64,000 nucleotides of DNA from Neelides folsomi (Eukaryota > Arthropoda > Collembola > Neelipleona > Neelidae), in assembly GCA_034687125.1 (NCBI GenBank), contig JAQGBZ010000039.1:186001-250000 (forward strand), given 5' to 3'. Shown here piece after piece: positions 1 to 10,909 of this stretch. The translations under genes and the position numbers were made by a program. Within the stretch, counting starts at the first letter, position 1, and the number at the start of each line of letters is the position of its first letter. The notes beneath the pieces were generated by a model. That model was not told the DNA's origin, did not search any database, and saw only the letters and a list, made by a program, of their open reading frames with translations.

Positions 1-73
1 TGTTAATGCACAATATTCGCTTTAATTTTCCATATTTCATTTTTTAAATAATTTATATTTTTATTGTTTTTAG

Positions 74-2687
74 GTCAGGGATTCCTTATTCAGATATTAA
101 TTTAAAGACTGGCGTCGCTCATGGTCCAACTTGGAATCCTGACTCGACCACTTCAGAAGTTTCAACGATTCAACTAGAATTTAGAGATTTATCAAGATCC
201 ACGAATTTTCCACTATTTGAGGTAATACCACTTTCTAAATATTCTTCGAATAGTTAATATTGTAGACATTTAAAGTAGAAAATGAATTAAAAGTGAATTT
301 TAACTAATTAACTACCATACTATTTGTATGTAATATGGATATGAATCAGATGATTGGTAGGTATTAATTAAATAAAGTATGAAATGGGTACAAGCGAGAA
401 TATATTTTAGGGGTTTACAAAGGGGATTTCACCATAAGGCAACAAGTATGACATAATCCATGAGTAACATGAGCGATGCACAAACTGTTGTTTTGTCAAT
501 CCTGAGTGGTCCGATTAAAATAGAAAGTTTGGGCAAAGACCGGAACATTGGCTTTGGTCCATTGACGCATTTTCATCTCCTCTTTTTCTTCCTTTGAACT
601 CCTCGACCCGATCGAGTCAATAAGAGAAAAAAGAGCGAAACTAAGTTTTTGGTCTGCTTCCGGCAGTCCGCCACTGCAAGTGAAACCGAATACAAAACAA
701 TGTAAAGTGAGACACATTCTTCAAAGAAAAGTAAACTGGAAATAAGATCAAATATAAAGAAATTCTTGACAAATACGAAAATCCCAGGAAATGTCTGAAC
801 ATACAATAAGAAAATCATGTAAAAGAACCGATTGCGCGAATAAATATTGATTCGATTCACAATCAATGTCAGTTGTCGATATTCGCGAAAAATCCTTTCA
901 ATTTCCTCAAACCCATTTTTAATTTTTATTCCACTTCTCATCGATTGGCGATTTTGAGTGGAAAATGCTTCTTTTTCGTTATTGAAATTAGGAAAGTTTA
1001 AATCTTTAGCTTTTGTTCCTTTATCGTTAAATCCCTCTTGATTTTTCCCAATTAAATCAAATGAATTTTCCTCGCTTGCATTTTTGCTTTTTCCGGGGGA
1101 TTTAATTAGAGGAGTCAAGTCATTTTTAAAAGCATTATTTTGAGAAAGAGGAAGAATCCGGAAAAGGTAATTCGTTTCTTCAGGTAATGACTTTCCCATT
1201 AGATTTATTTCATAAGTTGAGCATTTGAGAAATCCCAATGGAAAACATTGACACGACGTTGTTAGTATGTATTACTCCATCCTCCTTAATAATTAGTCTT
1301 CATAAGATAGCGTTTAACTTTTAACATGTTGATAAAGATTTGACAAGAAAAGAAAAAAATGGTCAAGAAATGGTTATGCTAATATAATATCTGTAGCTAT
1401 TATGTATCATTTTTATTATTCTTATACTTTGTTTGAAGGGAATTGGGAAGCCTCCAATATTTTTGGCTTTATAATGAATAAGTAATTTATTTGTATAGGA
1501 TGCAGCAATGAACGTTTCGAAAAGAATTCATTTAGAACCAAAAAAAGAAGGTCTCGTTCCAATCTTCATAAGTCCTTTGACTGGGAGTTTCAAGCAAGTC
1601 TCGATCATTACATTGGGAGCGAGAGGAGATTCATATTACGAGTATCTCCTAAAACAATGGATCCAAACGGGGAAGAAAATTGATTTGTAAGTTTATTTAC
1701 TAAATTACGTACGAAACATTAAAAGACTTTACGAATTCAAATTTGAGGGAATATTACCTGTATGGAGCATTTTAACAAAATTATAACTTTTGTATTTTGC
1801 GTTAAAGCTTGAGAGATGATTATTTGGCTGCTGTTCTTGGGATGAAAAATTTGCTGCTTAAAACAACAAATTTAAACAATTTGACTTATTTGGGAGAACT
1901 TCACAGCGGAGGGAGAATCTTTGAGCCTAAAATGGTACTCTTTATAATAATTTTACGAATATTATATTAAAACATCATGACCATTAAGAATCAATAAATC
2001 AAAACATGTGATATTCTACAATATTCTACAATTGCAATATCTCTATTTTCAGGATCATTTGGTTTGTTATCTTCCTGGGACTTTGGCTCTTGGTGTTCAT
2101 CATGGCCTTCCTGAATGGCACCTTAAACTCGCAAAGGATTTACTTCATACTTGTTATGAAACATACCGAAGACAACCAACTGGGCTCGCGCCAGAAATCA
2201 CATTTTTCAACACAGAGGTTTGATATTTATCTTAGTTTAATTAAATTGGTTGAACCTTGTTTAATAATGAAATATGATTAATGATGTTAAATATTAATTT
2301 TATTTATTTTTATAGGCTGATGGAAAAGATGATTTTTATGTGAAGCCAAATGATGCTCACAATTTACTTCGCCCAGAGACGATTGAAAGCCTATGGTATT
2401 TAAAACAAGTGACCGGTGATGCAAAATACGAAGAAATGGGATGGGAAATTTTCAATTCTTTCCTCACTTATACCAAAGTCGCCCATGGATTTTCCTCCAT
2501 CTCTTCTGTATTGCAAAAGGAGAATGTGCGACCGAGGGATGTGATGGAGAGCTTTTTTCTCGGCGAGACCCTCAAGTACTTTTATCTCCTTTTCAGTCAT
2601 AAACCCATTTTTGACCTCAACGATTGGGTGTTCAATACGGAAGCACACCCATTGCCTGTTTACAAAAATGCTCATTTACTCTTTTAA
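74..2687 (+). CDS. MAN1B1: ER mannosyl-oligosaccharide 1,2-alpha-mannosidase (GH47), 5' end outside window
   Basis: Exons read as 74-221, 1499-1686, 1808-1934, 2053-2217 and 2316-2687, all in phase with GT-AG borders; upstream exons lie before the window. About 332 residues of the glycoside hydrolase 47 barrel are present. Family landmarks in order are [10 protein letters not shown], the [15 protein letters not shown] block (Asp of the active site in the family), [27 protein letters not shown] (a catalytic Glu in the family) and the terminal FNTEAHPLP, whose Thr binds calcium. The known enzyme trims a single mannose from Man9GlcNAc2 in the ER and feeds glycoprotein quality control. The [14 protein letters not shown] wording fits ER mannosidase I better than the Golgi paralogues. 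Intron 222-1498 carries a nested gene on the other strand. The TAA stop at 2685-2687 is followed by AT-rich 3' sequence. Confidence 0.93.
496..1199 (-). CDS. Nested antisense gene, uncharacterised hydrophilic protein
   Basis: It lies entirely within intron 222-1498 of the alpha-mannosidase gene, on the opposite strand. Two exons are inferred: 1199-805 and 673-496. The intron has a strong GTATGT donor at 804 and a TTTCACTTGCAG acceptor, and the phases match (2+1). The product is about 190 residues. The N-terminal half is rich in Asn, Lys, Glu and Ser. A mixed-charge segment follows ([20 protein letters not shown]), and the C-terminal part is charged ([19 protein letters not shown]). I recognise no family. 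Reading straight through the intron would create a false hydrophobic stretch that looks like a membrane receptor. An earlier non-ATG start is possible because the frame stays open to about 1238. Coding status rests on ORF length, splice quality and composition only. Confidence 0.5.
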
Positions 2688-3254
2688 TACACCAATATTT
2701 ATAATATTATCTAAAAAGTATTGTTTAACTAATGATGTAATATACTTCATTTTATTTTTAAATTTAATTAATTTAATTTGTTGAAAGTGTAACTATCAAT
2801 TTATTCGTTTCGTGTTTATTTAAATTTCATAATTAAATATTCATTTTGATGAGATTATTCGCCTTGTATTGTAATATTACTAGGTATTTATTATTGAATC
2901 TAGTCTTTGGAATTGATTTAAAACGCGCTATTGTATTTAAATTTTAAAATGGATTCTCTTTCGGCTTTCAAAAGGAATAAAAATGTGTTAATTATGTCAT
3001 AAACCCAGTCATTTATTATTCCGCGATGCATGTTTAGACGTTAATATCAACACTATCCCTTATTGGATTGTTAGGTATTGCATTTAAAATTTCTTTTGAT
3101 CTTCATCACAACAGTTTCAACAATTTTAATGAGAAAGAAACTTGTAAAATTAAAATTATGTAAAACAATTCCAATTTTGGTTAGAGTTAAAGTTATTGAA
3201 TAAAGTAAGAATAAGTCAAAATCATTTTTAACTTTGATCATAAAGAATTTTGGT
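2688..3254. other. Intergenic, AT-rich
   Basis: The 3' flank of the mannosidase gene and the upstream region of the next gene. I see no ORF, RNA gene or repeat that I can support. An open frame at 3071-3421 on the minus strand overlaps the first exon of the plus-strand gene and has random-looking composition. Confidence 0.6.
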
Positions 3255-3982
3255 ATGGCTGATGCTGGTAAAGACAAATTAGCATTAAAGAAAACTGCTT
3301 CCAAATCCTCCACAAAGGTAACTTTATTATTAGGTATAATAAAATATGGTGTGATTATTACTTTTAAGTTTTTATTTCCATTTCTTTTATAGTCTTTAAA
3401 AAGATATAAAATCTCATCCATACATGCCCTTGTTAAGAGTTATGAGCATTGTTTACAATGCTTAATTTAAATTCAATGTCATTTTGATATTTTTTCACTT
3501 GCATTATATATTATATATTTTATTAAAATGCAATATCTAAAAAATAGGAGGCTGGAGCTGAGAATCCAAGCGCCGAGGAAAATCTTCCTGAGAATGCTGA
3601 GGGCGAAACTGGAGTACAAAATAAATATTTAGTTTATGGTATCGGTGTTGTCGTTGTTGTAGTTGTGGTAGTTGTGATTTTTGTCGTTGTTAGGATGGTC
3701 GTCGTTGTTTCTTCTGGGTTGGTTTCAACCTCTGGCTTTATACCTTTAATAGCTCTTCTGAGTTCATCCCATGGAAGGATTGAACCGTAATTGCTCCGGT
3801 TCCCATTTAATGAATATCGCCCACTGCTCAAACGATCTCACAAGAACCGGACATTGGAGGACAATGACAACGCCAACGACACTTTGAAGAATCTCGAAGC
3901 AGAGTTGAAATTCCATCAAATCCAATGCAATGCTTCAAAATCATCTTTTGGGAACACGAAGGCTTCAGACCTTCGTGTCTGA
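3255..3982 (+). CDS. Small acidic/hydrophilic protein, unknown function, two possible splice forms
   Basis: Exon 1 is 3255-3317 (starts MADAGKDKLALKK, Lys/Ser-rich) with donor GTAACT; exon 2 starts at 3548 (EAGAENPSAEENLPENAEG, acidic). Two endings are possible. Model A reads on to a TAA at 3788-3790, giving about 101 residues with a near-pure valine hydrophobic stretch encoded by the duplicated block 3612-3773. Model B splices from GTACAA at 3614 to an AAG acceptor at 3844 and ends at 3982, giving 88 residues; phase is kept and the new C-terminus (starting NRTLEDNDNAND) is acidic and amphipathic like exon 2. I prefer B, because the frame is open after the TAA for 63 codons and the removed block is a duplicated insert. 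I recognise no family. An AATAAA lies near 4068. Confidence 0.5.
3612..3773. repeat. 162-bp duplicated block, copy 1
   Basis: It is identical to 7222-7383 except for one base (G at 3676, C at 7286), in the same orientation, 3.6 kb apart. Copy 2 is the 3' end of the minus-strand gene at 7244-8089, covering its C-terminal DELRRAIKGI-to-Thr-run segment, stop codon and start of 3' UTR. Copy 1 sits in the plus-strand gene 3255-3982, where it is probably intronic but remains open as sense coding. The length is a multiple of three. Confidence 0.95.
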
Positions 3983-5018
3983 AGGTCCTTTTTTAATATT
4001 GGTTAACATTTAATTAACCAATAGAGATAATTATAGTAGGTACATGTATAAAATGGCATTTAAAAATATAAATAAACCAACTTTGTAACTTATTGGGAAG
4101 ATTGAGAGTTTCATGGTTTTAAATAGGAGGATAGTAAATGTGAGCGATAAGAGGGAAAAAAATGACATTCACATTATTGTCATTCATCATCCAATTCAAT
4201 ATACAAAGGTCAACTTGGCAAGCCACATGCGTCAAAGGAGGATGAATCGGCCGAATCACCATAAAAGAGAAGGGAATGAAGTGACGGTTGACAATTTTAA
4301 AACTTTTGATAATTTTTTACAACACTCAAGAGTCAAATCTGTGACGTAGGAACAAAGTACAAGACGACAAATTACAAGGTGCTTCGAACTAAACGCTAAA
4401 TCCAATAAATAATTTTTTAATATGGCACATTGCTGTAATTGTTCCAAAAAGTTGTTTTGTGGAAAATGCTTACAAATTGACGAAGTTAATTGCTTAATTG
4501 CTTATATTTTATAAATTATAAATAAATTTATTTATTTTTGCAAAGTATGGATAACAACAACGTCTCAATTCTAGGTTTCACCAAGGCCATCAACATCATC
4601 AACTCGTCAAAGAAATCTCAATACTCTGCATAACATAGGAGCCTCACCCCCAACTATAAAAAAGGTTTGCGAAATATTAAAATAGGCAATTTATTTAATT
4701 TTTTTAAAATAATATTTTTGATGACATTAATTATCATATTTAGTATTATGCATATTTAATTATAATGAGTGATATTTTTCAATAATTTAAACGTTATTTA
4801 TAAAATCAAATTTATTACTTATAAATTGTTGCTAAATTCCATTTTTTTTATAATTTTTGAACGTATTTTATAAATACATCGAATAATATTTTGCCTTATG
4901 AAATTTATAATTTATTTAATAATTTACCCATATGTATATTTGCGACTTTGTATTCAAGCCTGTATTTACAATTTTAAGTTAACATTTTTAAATTTTTTTA
5001 GTTTCTCAACAATTGGAT
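3983..5018. other. Intergenic and probable 5' non-coding exon of the next gene
   Basis: No confident gene is seen here. The stretch 4575-4664 is preceded by an acceptor-like TTCTAG and followed by the donor GTTTGC, and it is open for 30 codons, but its phase does not fit the exon at 5002. It is therefore more likely 5' UTR of the gene starting at 5019 than coding. The open frame 4113-4349 has no supporting feature. A perfect 8-bp hairpin (CTTCAGAC/GTCTGAAG) lies just upstream, at the end of the 3255-3982 gene. Confidence 0.4.
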
Positions 5019-7012
5019 ATGGAGTTCTCAAACTCGTTGACACCATTTAAAGGGAAGCGAAAGGGAAATTCGCTCTTGGCTGTAAGCTCAAAAAAGAAGA
5101 GAAAATCCGATACTGTAAAAACCTAATATGCCTCCATTATAATATATATATATATATTTATAACATTTTAATTAAATTATAATTATTGCATTTTAAAACA
5201 TCTTATAAACTCTAAAATTAATATCCTTTAAAAATATCTTAAAATATCAAATTTTCTTTAATTAATGTTTGACAAAATTGTCTTATTGGCTTGATATAAA
5301 TTAAACAATTCATTAACCCAATAAGCCAATAATACATTATAGTATTTGTAATTGTTCAATTTTCACTAAAAATAATATATATAATTTTATTATATTATAG
5401 AAAATAGAAGACCGACAACGACCCGATGTGAAGATTGTCGATCACGTTGAAGATTTTCAATTTATATCGCCTTCACCTTCGTTCCAAGATGGTAGGAAGA
5501 ATACGCTATCCATAAAACAAAAAAAAGTGAGTCATTTTACAATTAGGTGCCAATTAATTGATCGGGGTACCTTATATGATATATATAAGTTATATCTATT
5601 GTTATTTATTTTTAGGCCTAAGACCTAACGAATACGATGGCTATTTAATTGATGGATATTTGTGAATTGTATATAATCATTTATTTGTTCCAGGTCGTTG
5701 ATAGAAAAGGGTCAGGCCAAACGGATACTGGTGACTTAAATAAAGGTGAAGATATTGAATATAAAAGAGAACTTCGCTCGTCTACACTCAAATCAAAAAC
5801 ATGGAACAACTTTTACACAGATGTGAGTTGATTGTGGATTTATAATCTATATATTGTTTTTCATATTGATATTGCATACTGATTATATTTTTATGAGATT
5901 AAAGATTAAAGAGATTGACTTTAAATTAAATTTTAAGATACTTTTATTATTTAATACTAAAGTTTTCATTTTTAAGCTATGATATTGTTACCTTGAGTTT
6001 ATAGTGCAACTGTACCATATTTATTTATTATAAACTATAAATATTATCTTATGTTTCTGACATTCTGACAAATAAATTAAACTTTTTTGTCCTTTTAAAA
6101 TTAGTTGCCAGGTTGTAATTTAAATTCACACTATACAGAAGCAATTTGAAATAATCCTTTACATATTTCAATTAGAATTTCGAATAAAGAATCCAATTTA
6201 ATTAATGTATACCTTATAGTATAAAATATGTAGTATAAGCATTAATTTATATAAAATCAATAAAATACAGGTATTCAATGTTTAATATAATCTATTCACC
6301 ATTATAATACTCTTACGCCTTAAATAACTTTAATTTGACAATGAGTAGAGTACTATAGGTTAAGATATCATATTACCTATTTGAAATTAGTTATTATAAA
6401 GTATAAATAAAAATTAGGTTAGGTAATTCCATCAAATAATATTACATCAAATCTATAACTTATAATATTTAATATAAAGTTTATACAACTATAATGAACG
6501 TAATAATTCTATAATTATCCACATTTTCAAACAAATGCTCATTTTTATAAAAACAAAAAGGTTAATTTTTTTGTCAATATAATAATTGTTTTTATATATT
6601 TTCACAAATTCATTCAATAATAAAAGTCTCATTTTAATCGAAAATAAATACAAAATAAATAGAACGATCTATTTCAATTAATTAATTTCAATTGATTTAT
6701 AATATTTTTATGATTATCAGGCTGACTCAGATTGTGAAGAGAGCTTCGGCGTTGTAGATGAACTGCCCGCATGTACAAAAAAAAAGAGGAACAAAATCGA
6801 AGAGAAAAGCCACTAAAGCTATTATAAGCAGACAAAGGTCACACTCCTGTGACTCCTGCACTACATTGAAACAACAAGTGGAACAAATGAAAGAAGAAAT
6901 GGAACGGATGAGGGATAGGCTTGTAAGACTTGAAACCATTTTTCAGGAGCATGCTAAAACATGCGCCCCTGCTCAAAAACTGTTCAACGAATATTTAATT
7001 CAATCACTTTGA
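5019..7012 (+). CDS. Basic, coiled-coil protein, probably nuclear, unknown function
   Basis: Exons are 5019-5114, 5401-5526, 5694-5822 and one starting at 6721, all phase 0 with good donors and acceptors. The start ATG at 5019 (MEFSNSLTPFKGKRKG) follows an acceptor at 5001. The first exon carries a basic, NLS-like KKKRKS motif. In the last exon the incoming frame stops at 6814-6816, but an overlapping frame encodes a basic patch and a clear heptad-like coiled coil (QQVEQMKEEMERMRDRLVRL) ending at 7012. Both frames join if 6754-6802 is a 49-nt intron (GTAGAT...CGAAG), giving about 197 residues, or if the A9 run at 6777-6785 has one extra base. CxxC (SCDSC) precedes the coiled coil. I recognise no family. 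Confidence 0.55.
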
Positions 7013-7221
7013 AGGGTATACTTGTTAATGGATTGTCCCCGAGGCAAAATCTTTATAATTACATATTTATAAACAGTCTTCGTCGTTGGACTCATAGTTT
7101 TTATTGTCATTCTGAATTCTGAATTGTTTTACTCATTTTTGTGATGGTTATTTTTATGCATTTCAAATAAACTTTTTTTAATTAAACCAAAAGACGCTTC
7201 ATTTTTTTTCAATATTTTTAA

Positions 7222-7383
7222 GAGTACAAAATAAATATTTAGTTTATGGTATCGGTGTTGTCGTTGTTGTAGTTGTGGTAGTTGTCATTTTTGTCGTTGT
7301 TAGGATGGTCGTCGTTGTTTCTTCTGGGTTGGTTTCAACCTCTGGCTTTATACCTTTAATAGCTCTTCTGAGTTCATCCCATG
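7222..7383. repeat. 162-bp duplicated block, copy 2 (likely source copy)
   Basis: See copy 1 at 3612-3773. Here the block is the 3' end of a normal coding exon on the minus strand, in frame with an upstream membrane segment. That makes this the more likely ancestral location. Confidence 0.9.
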
Positions 7384-8089
7384 TTTTGTACTCAATAGAG
7401 ATGTAAAGAAGAGATCCGAGAATAACGGCATATAAAACAATGCAAATGACAGCTATTATGAACGTGGTCCATTTCCTACACTTGGACGGTTCTTTGAGTT
7501 CATCTTCGTGAATGAAGATCGCCTCTTCGAAAACGGGCTTCATGGGTTTTACTGTTTGGACCGATTCATTTGCTTTCGTCGTTGCGCCGTCATTGATGGT
7601 TAGCGTGGCTTGGGTGGGCACTTTGGAATTTTCGGCTTTTTGACCTTCCGAATTTTCAGGATTTTTAAGATTTTCTTCTGTCTCTTTGTCTCCTTTTACA
7701 ATGGGAGCAGGGTCATCTGACTGCTGAGGGGTGTTTTCTGTTTTGGCATTTTTGAATCGGGATGAAGACTCAGAGTTTATCTGTTAATGAAAACTTTTAT
7801 TTTAGAGAAATAATTAATTTTCTATTAATCCCATTTATTTGTAATTTCATTGATTCAATATTAATTATTTCTCTAAAATAATAAAATAACAAAATAGAAG
7901 AGCGAGTCATAAATGCTTTGGTCATACATTTTCATTAATTTCGTCGCCAGATGAGAAAATAGAAACTTTTTGGGGAAAAATGAGATGGTCAGGATTGAGA
8001 GGAAACGTCGATTTCTTCCTGTACTTTCGTTCTACCTTCAATTGGATGGGTTTTTCTTCCACATCAACTTTATCAAACCAATTGTCCAT
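7244..8089 (-). CDS. Single-pass membrane protein with Thr-rich tail, unknown function
   Basis: Two exons: 8089-7928 (starts MDNWFDKVDVEEKPIQLKVE) and 7780-7244, joined in phase 0 through a 147-nt intron. The product is 232 residues. The order is: a charged N-terminal region of about 150 residues with no signal peptide, one hydrophobic segment (TFIIAVICIVLYAVILGSLL), a short charged juxtamembrane segment (DELRRAIKGIKPEVE), and a C-terminal run of threonines ending TTPIP. This suggests a type II protein with an O-glycosylatable extracellular tail, but topology is inferred. The last 162 bp are duplicated at 3612-3773. The intron holds a 22-bp inverted repeat. I recognise no family. Confidence 0.7.
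7797..7881. repeat. Perfect 22-bp inverted repeat in intron
   Basis: The left arm starts near 7797 (TTATTTTAGAGAAATAATTA) and its reverse complement ends near 7881, around a loop of about 41 nt. The repeat fills much of the 147-nt intron of the 7244-8089 gene. It could be a small foldback element or a structured intron. I see no clear target-site duplication. Confidence 0.8.
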
Positions 8090-8296
8090 TTCACACTAAT
8101 TTAATTTTGATCAATTCGATAAATGAATGTAAAAATTCATAAATTTTTTAAAAAAAGGGTAAATTTGCTCTTTCTTTAGTAATTAAATAAATTTTAATTT
8201 CTCAAACACGCGCAATTAGTTGAATTGTTCCTTGCACAGAGGAGAAAGAGGAGAAAAAAAGCAGTGAACTCAAAGTTTTTTATTCAGATTTTGAGA

Positions 8297-10909
8297 ATGA
8301 AAATCTCGTTGATTTTTACCGTCATTTTTTCATTTGGTCTCGTCTTCGTTGCAACACGTCAAGGGAATGAAGTGAGTTACCATTATTTGTAGTCGTTCTC
8401 AAACTCAACGCTCCGGTCGAGGGAGTTTTGATTCAAGCGATGCACAATCCCTTTGGTACTGGATTCCCATTTGGAGTATTCGACCGAGTTGACTATTACG
8501 GAGAATTTCCATGTGCATGTGACAAGTTCTTTGGAGAAATCGTTCCTTGTTTGTCTCGACCGGATTTCTCTTATGAGGTTTAAATTTTATCTTTTAGAGA
8601 ACGTTAATTTATTGTGTCTATTATGAAATCTTAAATTACAACTATAAATGTAAGTTAAAATAATCATGTTTTTATTTGCAGCATCCAACAGTTGGGATTT
8701 TCCATTGGCTCTTTGTTCCAAGGAATAATACAGTGACTACGGAAAGCGGAATTGGAAGTCCGAAAGAAGCCAATACTTCTTATGGGGATGGAGTCCAATC
8801 AGAATTTCATTGGAATTTCAGATGGTATCCAGAAGAATGTCAATCAGCTACTCACGTGGAGTTTTGGTAATTTTCTCCCTAATCTTGAAATTTTATTGTT
8901 ATAAGCCATAAAGCTATAATCCTTATTACTGACATAAGAAATAAATAAGATTTTTAATATTTATTGTAACAATGTTTATTTTTGCAGGGTTATGATTGTT
9001 GAAAGCTTTTCTAAATTCTCCTTCGTGAGTCGCAAGTTTGGACCTTACAATTATAATGACAGCTGCATCGTCCACGACAACCGGAATTATAAGTTGCCTA
9101 TTGAACACCACGATTATGGATATAGGGATAAAAATGCCATGCGAACTTCCAAAAGTCAAATGCGGATTTATCAGCCTAACTGGATCCCTTCTCCCATTTC
9201 TCACAAATGTTATCCAGTGAAGAGAGGACCAAGACCTCAATATGACAAAGCAGGAGAGTTCAACGTCACTTGCCACAAGAAGGACATGTCACTTCTTGAA
9301 GAATATCCTTTCAGGTAATTAAAAACTTACTTTTTTCGTAAAATGAAATTAAGAATTAAAATAGTATTTAAATCGTATCTTAATCTTAACTTCTTATTCT
9401 TAACTATAAAATGCTACAACTTAACGTTTAACGTTAGTAAAGTATGGTATACTATATATTAACCAATTAAGTTTTTTACAGGGCCATGTTTAAAAAAGTC
9501 ACAATTTTTACTGAAGATTTTGGTTGGGAAGAAGAGTGCTCCAGAGATTCAAGCATTAAGGATAATTTGGTTCTGAAAACTTCATATCTTCGAGTTAATC
9601 CTGACTTTGATCGCTTTTGCATTGAGAGATATCCATTCAAAATTGCTCACAAACAATGCCCAAATTGGACAGCTAAATATTCCTGCTCTGGGACACATGA
9701 CCAGTTAAGTTTGAATAGAAAATTAGATGAAGCTCGACTGGATTCAAATGTACCAAATAAAGAACTTTTCATTAACACTCATTGTGAGCCTTGTTCCACT
9801 GTGAAGACGACGACTTATGTTGACAAAGGAGAGTTAATCAAAAGAACCTGGCACGGACTCTTTTGCCTCTTTGCCTTTTTAATTCTTCTTCCCATTTCTT
9901 TCTTCATTGGAAGGCATTACAAAGAAACTCTCCATTTACCCTTCTATAAAGGATGGAAACTTTGGCTTTGGGTATGATGTGATTACATGATGAACATTTA
10001 ACTTTATTTGGAGGATTTATTAAAATGCTTGGCCAATTTCAAATGGTAAAATATTCATTTATTTTCTAGCTTCATGTCTTGATCTTTTGCGCTTCTCTTT
10101 TCTTCGGCTACAGTAAGTTATTTTTCCAATTGCTATATACTGGCATAACGTAGTATCGTACTTAGGCAAAAAAGTTTTAGTTTTAACATTCTTCAACATT
10201 TATGTACATTTAGAAGATAATGTTTTAATTGATGTAATTGTTAATAGTTAGCTATGTGCTTCCTCCTTTTTTTTAAAACCAGTTGCATGTTTTTGGGCTT
10301 CTTCACCGGTTAGGGAAGACATCTCAATACATGTCTTTGGAAGACAATTCAAATCGTTCATGTCGTTTCTGCTTATGTAGCGTAGTGTTGTGCAAGTAAG
10401 CTTGCTCCAATTTTCGCATATAATTATTTTTATATCATTGGTTTTAAACAATCTACAAATTAAGAATTTATTTTATAGTGTGGACATTTGTCATAACGTA
10501 CACAATAAGTCAAGAATGTCGTGTGGTGGCTTATGTCTGTTTCTCAATTGGACTTGGAGCTGAACTCTTAATGACTGTAAATTGAATCAATTTGATTATC
10601 AGATCTTCAAATTAAATCTTTCAAACTTTAATATAGACAATAAATTATCGTATGCATGTAGATTTACTACTGTTGGTTTGATCGGCATATGGGAATTCAA
10701 CCCTGGAGAACTTACGTCCCAACATTTCAACCAAGATTTGAAGATGTGAAACCACCAGTAAGAAATTATACTTTTATTATTTATTAGCGCTTACAATTAG
10801 TAACTTAAAATTTTTTCGATTATTACAGGGTCAAGTATTCCGGTATGCGATTCTTAGAATTTGCCTCTTTCTTATGTTTATTTGCTTCGTCTTAATGTGT
10901 GTTCTTTAA
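8297..10909 (+). CDS. Cys-rich secreted-ectodomain multi-pass membrane protein, weakly cytochrome b561-like
   Basis: Exons: 8297-8371 (signal peptide MKISLIFTVIFSFGLVFVAT), 8422-8577, 8682-8866, 8988-9314, 9482-9971, 10070-10112, 10479-10576, 10662-10757 and 10829-10909; every phase fits. The first intron would be only 50 nt (GTGAGT...TCGAG), so that join is the least certain. The product is about 517 residues. A large ectodomain with many Cys (for example EFPCACDKFFGEIVPC) is followed by about four membrane segments. The first reads WHGLFCLFAFLILLPISFFI then GRHYKE, and the second has an LHVLIFCASLFF core. That HG...R..K...LH spacing resembles the start of a cytochrome b561 core, but the other family histidines are not evident, so haem binding is doubtful. 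The C-terminus is a hydrophobic segment ending at the TAA. Confidence 0.7.

Noticed and set aside
674-804. Hydrophobic, receptor-like stretch in the minus frame ([16 protein letters not shown]...)
   Set aside because: It is bounded by a strong GTATGT donor and a CTTGCAG acceptor that join the flanking coding frames in phase, so it is best read as an intron of the nested gene.
4113-4349. 78-codon plus-strand ORF
   Set aside because: No splice context, no recognisable domain, composition like random AT-rich sequence.
5138-5158. AT dinucleotide run
   Set aside because: A short simple repeat within an intron, ordinary in an AT-rich genome.
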